Source of the DNA: a candidate division KSB3 bacterium
Lineage (GTDB): Bacteria; Moduliflexota; Moduliflexia; Moduliflexales; Moduliflexaceae
DNA: 64,000 nucleotides
Assembly (NCBI GenBank): GCA_002748425.1
Contig: PDSJ01000022.1
Span: 45,759 to 109,758 of the forward strand
Direction: 5' to 3'
Shown: positions 25,946 through 33,035 of the stretch, piece by piece
Numbering within the stretch: the first letter of the stretch is position 1
How the letters are laid out: every line of letters begins with the position of its first letter
Notes under the pieces: model-generated
The model's input: the letters and a program-made list of their open reading frames with translations, nothing else
What the model was told of the DNA's origin: nothing
Database searches by the model: none
Translations under genes and position numbers: made by a program

Positions 25946-27610
25946 ATGGCGGAGAAGAAGACAAAGAAGACAGGAAAATGTGGATTTGCAGCACTCCTTG
26001 CCCTGCTGATTACCGGTGGACTCTCTGGCAGTCTTGGAATTCTTGTGGCCCATCTGCTGACAAGCCATGCCGGAACCTATTATTTAATCCTGTTCCCAAC
26101 GTTCGTCCTGGCCCTTATTCTGGGGATTGGACTGCGTATCGGAACGGCAATCGGACGCTGTTCCCGTATTAACGTATTCACATTTCTCCTTGTGATGCTG
26201 TGTGTGTTTGGAAGCTATTTCTCCCTGCTGTTCCTGAATCAGTTCCACGAAAGTCTTGAACCCGCTCCGAGCCTTGCTGATGAAGCCGTCTTCTTGCTTC
26301 ATGACGGCTGGAACTTGGCGGCAGAGCTGCCGTTTGTTTCTGATTATGTCAGACCGATTACAGTTCCGGAGGTCCGAAAACTGTTTGCCGACAGCCCTGT
26401 TGACTCCGATGACGGTCAGGAGGCATCTGCTCAGACGCGACCTCACCTTGCCTCGCGCGTGACAGCATTTTTCCGCGATCTTCCGGATCAGGCGTTTTCG
26501 CAGGAAAAACCCGTCACGATCGGTACCATTTTTAATCTTGCTGTTTTCGTGCCGATTGAGGGAATTCTCAGTCGTGAAGGCATTACTCGCTGGGAGCAGG
26601 AGGACAGCTCCTGGGAGAAGCGTTTGGTCTTTGACGAACGGGCCGTGCAGCCCTGGATGCTGTGGACTGTTGAACTACTGCTGCTGTGGCTGATCGTCTT
26701 CCTGATGACGTACAAGGGAACAAAAAATGCTTTCAGACGCCTGGAAAAACGCCGTCGTAAGCATGAGCAGCCCGGTTTAGACTTAGGAGGGCGTGTGACA
26801 CCTGGACCAGCAGCTTACAAGATAGTGCCGGAACTTGATAGTGATAGTGAAAGTGAGAACGAGACACAGAAGACAGCCAAAACGCTTAAGGTTAAAAAAG
26901 AAAAAGGCGATGGCTTCTTTGGATTTGGCCGGAAAAAGCGGAGAGACGAGCCCGAGACTGAGCCTCCTGATGTCGTCCTCTTTCCTGAAGGGGATGACGT
27001 CGATCATAATGATAGCCCTTCCAGGGACCAGGAAGAGGCTGAAATGAAGTCCTTAGCGCTTATCCTGCATCATTACGCTCCGGAGCGGCAGGAAGACCTT
27101 GTTCGACTGATGCAGCAGGTGGGAGAGGTGTCTGAAGCGCGGGCCAGGCGTTTATTGAAAGTTCCTTCATTGATCGCGCGGGACATTACGCCACAGCAGG
27201 CAAATATCGCGATTGAAAAATTTAATCAAGTGCAGGCTCAGGTCAAGCTGATCACTATGGAGCACTTAGAGCAGCTTCAGAACAAGCAGCGGCAATCTGC
27301 CCAATCCCCGGCATCAAAAGCGCTTTCCCAAAGAACTGCTCCTTCGGCTGCTGCCGCTCCTGATACGCGCTACGCCCTGATTCTCAGAAAATTCGATCCT
27401 GTGCGGCGAAAAGACGTCCTTGAGCTGTTGTCGGGTTTAAGTGGCACTCCTCTTGTTCAATTACAGCAGAGTCTGAAAACGCCAGCCCTGGTACTGCGTG
27501 ATGCTTCGAAAGATGAAGCGGCAATGATCGTTCAGCAATTTAAAACCATTCAAGCTGAGGTGAAAATGCTCACTATGTTGGAGCTGCAGAAGTTAATGGC
27601 GAGAAAATAG
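25946..27610 (+). CDS. Membrane protein with two C-terminal L7/L12-like repeats
   Basis: 554 residues. Three hydrophobic segments lie in the first 100 residues (LLALLITGGLSGSLGILVAHLL-type, about 13-35; 47-70; 77-95) and a fourth at about 235-255. A highly charged linker follows, then two copies of an approximately 60-residue domain (about 370-435 and 475-552). Each fits the ribosomal L7/L12 C-terminal pattern: Val/Leu helix, A..LLK.P..I.RD, then Q/E-rich helix ending AQVKLIT or AEVKMLT. The second starts LRKFDPVRRKDVLELL. I read these as L7/L12-CTD-fold modules in the cytoplasm. Function unknown. It precedes comEA-like and comEC-like genes with a 2-base gap, suggesting a link to DNA uptake. 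Confidence 0.7.
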   Translation: MAEKKTKKTGKCGFAALLALLITGGLSGSLGILVAHLLTSHAGTYYLILFPTFVLALILGIGLRIGTAIGRCSRINVFTFLLVMLCVFGSYFSLLFLNQFHESLEPAPSLADEAVFLLHDGWNLAAELPFVSDYVRPITVPEVRKLFADSPVDSDDGQEASAQTRPHLASRVTAFFRDLPDQAFSQEKPVTIGTIFNLAVFVPIEGILSREGITRWEQEDSSWEKRLVFDERAVQPWMLWTVELLLLWLIVFLMTYKGTKNAFRRLEKRRRKHEQPGLDLGGRVTPGPAAYKIVPELDSDSESENETQKTAKTLKVKKEKGDGFFGFGRKKRRDEPETEPPDVVLFPEGDDVDHNDSPSRDQEEAEMKSLALILHHYAPERQEDLVRLMQQVGEVSEARARRLLKVPSLIARDITPQQANIAIEKFNQVQAQVKLITMEHLEQLQNKQRQSAQSPASKALSQRTAPSAAAAPDTRYALILRKFDPVRRKDVLELLSGLSGTPLVQLQQSLKTPALVLRDASKDEAAMIVQQFKTIQAEVKMLTMLELQKLMARK

Positions 27611-27612
27611 GC

Positions 27613-27969
27613 GTGATCGCGTTCTCTATAAAGCAGCAGCAGATACTCGGAATCTTTTGTGCGGCCTACGGGGTGTATCTGCTCATTTTTCTTTTTCTGT
27701 CCAGTGCCGGAGCCCCCGAAGCTTCTACAGTTCCTCAGCCCGATCCGCCGGACTTGCTCTTCTACCTCGAGCCGCCTGTCGACATTAATACGGCTGACTC
27801 CCCTGAATTACGACTTTTGCCCGGTATTGGTCCGGTACTGGCTGAACGCATTATCGATTATCGTCGTCTCAACGGATCGTTTCATGCAGCTGAAGAGCTT
27901 GACGAAGTGTATGGCATCGGCCCAAAAACCATACAAAAAATCAGGCCGTATCTGCTGTTCTCACAGTAA
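27613..27969 (+). CDS. ComEA-like helix-hairpin-helix protein
   Basis: 118 residues from GTG 27613, two bases after the preceding stop. An N-terminal transmembrane helix (about 10-30) is followed by a proline-rich spacer. A (HhH)2 DNA-binding domain comes next: DINTADSPELRLLPGIGPVLAERIIDYR and then ELDEVYGIGPKTIQKIRPYL. ComEA tethers incoming double-stranded DNA at the outer face of the inner membrane during transformation; similar small proteins also occur outside competent species. The comEC-like gene starts 65 bases later, supporting a DNA-uptake role. Confidence 0.88.
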   Translation: MIAFSIKQQQILGIFCAAYGVYLLIFLFLSSAGAPEASTVPQPDPPDLLFYLEPPVDINTADSPELRLLPGIGPVLAERIIDYRRLNGSFHAAEELDEVYGIGPKTIQKIRPYLLFSQ

Positions 27970-28034
27970 GGCTTTTCTCGAGTTTTCGTAGGTATATTCT
28001 CTACGGACTGCATTCCGCATAAGAGGACTATGCC

Positions 28035-29612
28035 GTGATTCGACCTCTGATTCCATTCTTGAGCTGCTTTGTCGGCGGTATTCTTTTTGGCTCTGCTCTC
28101 CACAAGATCTTTTCTCCTGCTCTCCTGCCGATCTTTCTGCCCCTTCTGACGCTTACTTTTGGCTGCTGCCTGGCAGTGTGCTATACGTGTTTTCGTCTCG
28201 GGTTCCGGCGTGTGAGTAGTGCACTTTTCCTGCTTATCGCCTTTTTGACGGGGAGCACACGCTTTCTTACAGCGAATTCGATCGCTGACGATCACATTAT
28301 CAATCTGGTGTCCAATGAGCTTGTTACAGTTGCAGGCTATGTTGATCGACCGGTGGAATTCTCAGGATTCAGGCGATATGTCTATCTTAGAGTCAATTGG
28401 GTTGAAAAAGGCCGAAAACGCTATGCCGTCAGCGGTAGAATTCGAATCAGCCTCAGTAAACCCTTCTGGCTTTCCACAAGCCTCCCTCAGATCATGTATG
28501 GAGATATGCTTCGGGCTCGCGTCTATCTCAAACCCCCGAGAACCTTTGTTGGGGGCCTTGATTATCAAGGATACCTCCGGCGGCAGGGCATCTGTCTGGT
28601 GGGAAACTTATACCATGAACGAAATTTTATCAGGCTCGACCGCACAGGAGGAAGTCCTGTGCTGCGTTGGATGTATCAGCTGCGCACCCGGATTTTGAAT
28701 GTCCTCGATGCCTATGCCCGAAGAACGCGTCCTTACGTCCAGGAAGAAGACCGGGCCATCCAGATTCTCAAGGCCATGACCCTTGGAGAAAAACGCGGCC
28801 TGCCTAGAGCTGTCCGCGAGCGCTTTCGGCAGGCCGGTATGTATCACTTTCTTGTGATTTCAGGCGTCCATGTTGGCATTCTGGTCTGGGGCGGCCACTT
28901 GCTTTTACAGGCGTTCAGAATACCCCTGCGCCTCCGCAGCGCACTGCTGCCGCTTCTGCTCTGTGCGTATGCTGCCCTGACCGGTTTCCAGTTTCCTGTG
29001 ATGCGTGCCGTCATCATGGCCAGTATCTTCTCACTCTCGATCTCCTGCAGCCGTGTCTCGGATTCGTTTTACAGTCTGTTGTTTTCAGTCGGCGTCCTGC
29101 TATTCCTTGTTCCGCATGCGTTGTATGATCTCAGTTTTCAACTCACGGTTGCCGCCACAGCATCCATCGTACTTTTTTTCCGCGTGTTTCAGCAGCCTCA
29201 ATGGGAAAACTCCATCCAGCATCTGCCTCGTGTCTTACGATTGGGGGCGATGAGTGTTATGGCCACCGGCGCTGCGATGCTGGGAGTCGCGCCGTTGTTG
29301 TTGCTGCATTTCGGCCGGCTCTCACTCTGGTCTTTTGTGTCTAACCCACTGGCTCTTCCGCTCATCAGCATCCTCTTACCGTTAAGTCTGCTCACAGAGC
29401 TGTTTGCATTGCTTGAACCGCTTTGCCGGGACTTTCTTACGCCGTTCTTAAGTGTCTGTGTCCTGTGCACACGCCTGTTGATGGGGTTATGTGATCTTTT
29501 TCCGCCGGTCGAACTGGAAATTCCCAATCTTCCAGGATGGCTGGTCATCGTCTATTATGTTTTCCTGTTCAGCCTGCTCAAGATTAGCTCTAAAAGACCA
29601 GCCAGGATATGA
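28035..29612 (+). CDS. ComEC/Rec2-type DNA-uptake channel lacking the nuclease-like domain
   Basis: 525 residues from GTG 28035. There are N-terminal membrane helices and a DUF4131-like soluble segment (about 90-200). The Competence domain follows, with AMTLGEKRGLPRAVRERFRQAG, YHFLVISGVHVGIL and LTGFQFPVMRAVIMA, and many helices up to the end (SKRPARI). Full-length ComEC proteins continue with a metallo-beta-lactamase domain (HxHxDH) that is absent here; the protein ends right after the last helix. Either it works without this domain or the gene has lost its 3' part. A mobile cassette begins 39 bases beyond the stop. Confidence 0.88.
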   Translation: MIRPLIPFLSCFVGGILFGSALHKIFSPALLPIFLPLLTLTFGCCLAVCYTCFRLGFRRVSSALFLLIAFLTGSTRFLTANSIADDHIINLVSNELVTVAGYVDRPVEFSGFRRYVYLRVNWVEKGRKRYAVSGRIRISLSKPFWLSTSLPQIMYGDMLRARVYLKPPRTFVGGLDYQGYLRRQGICLVGNLYHERNFIRLDRTGGSPVLRWMYQLRTRILNVLDAYARRTRPYVQEEDRAIQILKAMTLGEKRGLPRAVRERFRQAGMYHFLVISGVHVGILVWGGHLLLQAFRIPLRLRSALLPLLLCAYAALTGFQFPVMRAVIMASIFSLSISCSRVSDSFYSLLFSVGVLLFLVPHALYDLSFQLTVAATASIVLFFRVFQQPQWENSIQHLPRVLRLGAMSVMATGAAMLGVAPLLLLHFGRLSLWSFVSNPLALPLISILLPLSLLTELFALLEPLCRDFLTPFLSVCVLCTRLLMGLCDLFPPVELEIPNLPGWLVIVYYVFLFSLLKISSKRPARI

Positions 29613-29942
29613 TGGATTCTTTGTCCGCTGAAGCTGCTGCATAATCCGTTGTTAGCAATTGTTCAGGTATCCTGTTTGTACATAGTCTTCCGAGGCAATG
29701 CTTTTTCAAAACATCTAAAGGAGCAAAAAGTTGATAAAAAACATGAAAAAAGTTGACAAAATTGAGTGAATACACCTTATTTAAAATGTTGGATTACTAA
29801 TTTATATTGGTGTTACAGAGATGTGACCTGTATTAAACTAGCCTCAGCAAATGGGACGATTATTAATGTTACAACTTACTATCTGGGGCTGACAGGGCAA
29901 TATTATCGAATCTAAGGTAATGAGAAGTAGGGGTAAAATTTA

Positions 29943-30671
29943 ATGAAATCGAAAACACACAAATATCAAAAAAGTGTAGATTCTTTGGAGCTTTTATTGA
30001 TAGTACGGGGAGTGCTAATTCTACTAGCTATCTTAAGCATAGCTATAGCAATGACTGTTACTTTAGAAACGTTATTGCTCTTTTATTCAGTACTTGCTAT
30101 AATTATAGCTATAAATATATTTGCGTTTTTGTTTTTTAGAAATGTTGATTTTTTCAAAGATTTCTCTCTGCCGAAAATAAAAGTCTCTCAAATTAGAAAT
30201 CTGAAAGATTGGATATTACATTTGCTTGGGGGAATAACTTTAACATCATCTAATCATCTAAGGAAATATCCAGAACTCTCGGTTATCAAGATTATACTTA
30301 AGAAAAAAGGGGAAGAAGTTTATGCAATTTCACTGCTCACAGCTATGCTTAGTTTGTTGTATTTTCTTGTTGCACAATTTGTGAAATCAGCGAACTTATC
30401 TACTGAAAAAGGGATTGTTCCTGCCCTTCTTCTCGGATTTGGAGTTTTGGCGTCTATTAATCAATTTTTGATGGAGTACCGTCTAAAAAAAGGTTTTTAC
30501 GGAAAGAATAAATACGAAGCTATGGACATTATTAATTTTGTAAGAAAGAATTCTGGTTCTATTAATTTTGGCGATAGAGGAAAACCTAAACCGCTTATGA
30601 AAAGGGAAGATTTAGAGGATATAAAATTAAAGATAAGACATTCTGGAGTGGTAGAAGCTCCAACAGGTTAA
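29943..30671 (+). CDS. Unknown multi-spanning membrane protein in cassette
   Basis: 242 residues, not recognised. A pair of long hydrophobic stretches occurs at about 20-70 (LLIVRGVLILLAILSIAIAM and LLFYSVLAIIIAINIFAFLF) and two more at about 130-150 and 165-185. The C-terminal 50 residues are soluble and basic (RKNSGSINFGDRGKPKP). Codon use is strongly AT-biased, unlike neighbouring genes, which points to acquired DNA. It precedes another small membrane protein by 14 bases; the two are likely co-expressed. A role in defence or stress is possible for a cassette gene pair but nothing in the sequence proves it. Confidence 0.65.
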   Translation: MKSKTHKYQKSVDSLELLLIVRGVLILLAILSIAIAMTVTLETLLLFYSVLAIIIAINIFAFLFFRNVDFFKDFSLPKIKVSQIRNLKDWILHLLGGITLTSSNHLRKYPELSVIKIILKKKGEEVYAISLLTAMLSLLYFLVAQFVKSANLSTEKGIVPALLLGFGVLASINQFLMEYRLKKGFYGKNKYEAMDIINFVRKNSGSINFGDRGKPKPLMKREDLEDIKLKIRHSGVVEAPTG

Positions 30672-30685
30672 AAAAGGAATAAGCT

Positions 30686-31132
30686 ATGGATAAAATTACA
30701 TTATTTATAAGCCAGGCTATTAACACTCTAATGCTTGGTAGACCCGTAAAAACTGCATTAGGGCTTGTGTGTGGATTATGCATTCATTCTTTCTCTATTA
30801 TGTTCAAGTCTGTATTAGAGGGTTTTTCTTGGCTTAGTGGTGATATCCCAATGTTGAATTGTTTGGGTTTAGGACTCGGTTTACTATATCTTCCCGATAT
30901 TATACTTAATTTTGTGGCAAGAGATCGTTTCTCTGAAAATATTCGTGAAATTTTTGATATGCTTGAAGATGCTAAAAAGAGAGGCATACTTTCTGAACGC
31001 AAGTTGAATGAGTTGGGCTTAGAAACCTGTAGAAAAGTTATTGCCAATGTCTCCACTCATCAGGTAGTGATTTCAAAAGACGAAGCTGAGCTTAAAATCT
31101 CAGGCAAACAAAGAAAGTGCCAGTTGAATTGA
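30686..31132 (+). CDS. Unknown small membrane-associated protein in cassette
   Basis: 148 residues, not recognised. Residues about 5-65 are hydrophobic, with one or two probable membrane helices (TALGLVCGLCIHSFSIMF; LGLGLGLLYLPDIILNFVA). The rest is soluble and helical (IFDMLEDAKKRGILSERKLNELG) with a lysine-rich end. AAAAAGGAATAAGCT precedes ATG 30686. The same AT-rich composition as its upstream partner marks both as one transferred unit. The attC-like site begins about 110 bases after its stop. Confidence 0.6.
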   Translation: MDKITLFISQAINTLMLGRPVKTALGLVCGLCIHSFSIMFKSVLEGFSWLSGDIPMLNCLGLGLGLLYLPDIILNFVARDRFSENIREIFDMLEDAKKRGILSERKLNELGLETCRKVIANVSTHQVVISKDEAELKISGKQRKCQLN

Positions 31133-31240
31133 CCTTGATTTAGATTTTTATCTTATACTGTTCCATTATGCAGTAAACAAAATTCTTGTATTGTATGTAC
31201 TTTTGCTCACTTTCGCATTGCAAAGGAGCTATCTCAAAGT

Positions 31241-31368
31241 AATTGCTAACAAACCACTGCACGGTGCCCCCCACCCTCTTTGCTCGCCATAAACGTTTAG
31301 GCGGTTGGTAGCGGCTTCCTAGTACCGGTCAAAGCGCGTGAGGGTCGCGTGGATGGAAGCGTTATGCC
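31241..31368 (+). other. attC-like recombination site
   Basis: The left core is TGCTAAC (31244-31250), the right core GCGTTATGCC (31359-31368). Internal boxes are imperfectly complementary: CCACTGCACG on the left (from 31253) against the complement of the GCGTGGATGG region on the right, pairing as CCA..CACG with one extra unpaired G. Further inside, ACCCTC and CTTTG pair with GAGGGT and CAAAG. An extrahelical base and variable centre are attC hallmarks. The core boxes deviate from the RYYYAAC/GTTRRRY consensus, so a covariance-model test would be needed. Confidence 0.5.
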
Positions 31369-31691
31369 TTTTACAGCATCTTCAATTTATCAAATCCCAA
31401 AACCCAACCAGTGAATCAACGTTATCCCATATCACGATAACGAGAGGGACGGGAGAGAATTTCTCTCCCAAGTCAAAATAGCTTGACGGAGGCAACAACC
31501 GGGCTACTCTTGGTCCGAAGATAATAATGATGTGATGCTTACGGAAGCCATAGGAACAATTGGAGGCTCAGTCCTGCGGAATTCATTGAGAGCTTTGAAC
31601 TATATTTTGACGAATTTCCCTCCTTTTGTCGATATTATCAGAAGAATTACAGCTTTCTCATCTCTGTAGTGTTTTTTGCTGTGTTGTATTA
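31369..31691. other. Intergenic region after the cassette with two tandem hairpins
   Basis: No gene is visible. Two inverted repeats follow each other: CGTTATC (31420-31426) with GATAACG (31436-31442), and GGGAGAGAA with TTCTCTCCC (31450-31468, one-base centre). The second could end transcription leaving the cassette, although no T-run follows on the plus strand. A TTGACG element (31482-31487) has only a weak -10 and may drive the methyltransferase gene. Confidence 0.45.
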
Positions 31692-32903
31692 ATGGCTCTG
31701 GTACAGATATCCCAAAATGCTCTTGAAAAGAGAATTAAACGCCGTATCCGGTCCCGGACGCAGCATTTCTACGCAGTGGTGCCTCCCGGATTTGAGGATA
31801 CTGCCTGTCGGGAGCTGGCTGCCTGCGGTATTTCGGCCCGGCAGGAAGAGCGCGGGGGTGTTGCCTTTTCAGGACAATGGGAGGACTGCTGGAAAGCCCA
31901 TCATGCTGCCAGAATTCCTGCCAGAATTCTGGTCCGCCTGGATAGATTTTACTGCACACGTTTTGAACAGCTGGAAAAACATGTCAGGAGATTCCCGTGG
32001 GAGCTTTGGATCAGGCCCCATCACGTGCTGGCTTTTCAAGTCGATGCACAACGGTCCGCACTCTATCATGAAGGCGCTGTCCGGGAACGCCTTGAAAGTT
32101 GGGTGACAGAACGCCTGGCTCCCTGGCGGGTCATTTCGCCTGAACCCGGGCCGGAACCTGCTATGCAGACCGTTTATGTTCGTATTCTGCGGAATCACGT
32201 GACCGTCAGTCTCGATTGCAGCGGAGAACTGCTCTATAAACGCGGCTATGAAAAACATGTGGATTTTGCGCCGTTACGCGATAATATTGCTGCAGCAATT
32301 CTTCAGGAAGCGGACGTTTCTGGCTTTGATACATTCGTTGACCCGATGGCGGGCAGCGGAACTTTTGGGCTGGAAACACTTTTACTGCTTGCAAAGAGGG
32401 CTGCAGGGCATTACCGTCATTTTGCCTTTGAGGACTTTCCGGTCTTTCGGCCTGCAGCCTATCGCCATGTCCTCAAGACCGTATTCGCTGAGCGACGTGT
32501 TTCAGCCAGGCTCAGCTCACTTATTCTATGTGACGTCCGAAGACGTTCACTCGACATTATACGCTATAACCTGAAATGCATCGCAGAACAGGGCATTGAC
32601 ACGGGAAGAGTCAGCGTGAAACAGCTGGATTTTTTTCAGACAGGGGCAGAACTTATCTCCGGCAACACGTTGATTTGTCTCAATCCACCTTATGGAATGA
32701 GACTCAAAAGCGCGCAGAGCACGCGGAATTTTTTCGTAAAACTCGGCCAGCATCTGCGCCGATACTGGAAAGGCTGTTCTTTTGCCGTGATCGCTCCTGG
32801 AGAGGAGGCCGAGAGGGCTTTGGCGCTGCCGAGTTCCCAGAAGATGTTATTTCATAACGGAGGGATTTCTGCTGCTGTGCTTATTGGAACTCTCCAGAAA
32901 TGA
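31692..32903 (+). CDS. THUMP-domain RNA methyltransferase (RlmL/TrmN-like)
   Basis: About 403 residues from ATG 31692; the frame extends to a TTG at 31626 without support. The N-terminal half has the ferredoxin-like/THUMP arrangement of this family (FYAVVPPGFEDTACRELAACG; GGVAFSGQWEDCWKAHH). The C-terminal half is a UPF0020-type methyltransferase with LYKRGYEKHVDFAPLRDNIAA, VDPMAGSGTFGLETLLL for S-adenosylmethionine and the catalytic CLNPPYGMRL. Family members make N2-methylguanosine in 23S rRNA (RlmL) or tRNA (TrmN/Trm14). Which RNA is modified cannot be decided. Confidence 0.9.
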   Translation: MALVQISQNALEKRIKRRIRSRTQHFYAVVPPGFEDTACRELAACGISARQEERGGVAFSGQWEDCWKAHHAARIPARILVRLDRFYCTRFEQLEKHVRRFPWELWIRPHHVLAFQVDAQRSALYHEGAVRERLESWVTERLAPWRVISPEPGPEPAMQTVYVRILRNHVTVSLDCSGELLYKRGYEKHVDFAPLRDNIAAAILQEADVSGFDTFVDPMAGSGTFGLETLLLLAKRAAGHYRHFAFEDFPVFRPAAYRHVLKTVFAERRVSARLSSLILCDVRRRSLDIIRYNLKCIAEQGIDTGRVSVKQLDFFQTGAELISGNTLICLNPPYGMRLKSAQSTRNFFVKLGQHLRRYWKGCSFAVIAPGEEAERALALPSSQKMLFHNGGISAAVLIGTLQK

Positions 32904-33035
32904 TGGTACTCTGCCGTAGCACACTGCGATGCGGCAAGTGCTGCTGAGTGTCGCAGGCATTCTCCAGTGAGCGTCGATGTTGTTGTCTGCGAAAACCTGA
33001 CCGTGTTCGACAGGCTGAGGCTCTGGTCCGCAGGC

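Larger units (their letters stand above)
29651..31360 (+). mobile_element. Putative integron-type gene cassette (AT-rich, two ORFs, terminal attC-like site)
   Basis: This block is far richer in A and T than its surroundings. It starts at GTTAGCA (29651-29657) and ends with an attC-like structure whose left core box TGCTAAC (31244-31250) is the exact complement of that start. The complementarity extends to 12 bases (29649-29660 with 31241-31252). In integron cassettes the free circle has precisely this relation between the 5' end and the R'' box, and insertion cuts between G and TT. The ORFs lie upstream of the attC-like site in the normal orientation. No integrase gene is in the window. The 292 bases before the first ORF hold no gene I can support; a TTGACA near 29752 might be a promoter. 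Confidence 0.55.
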
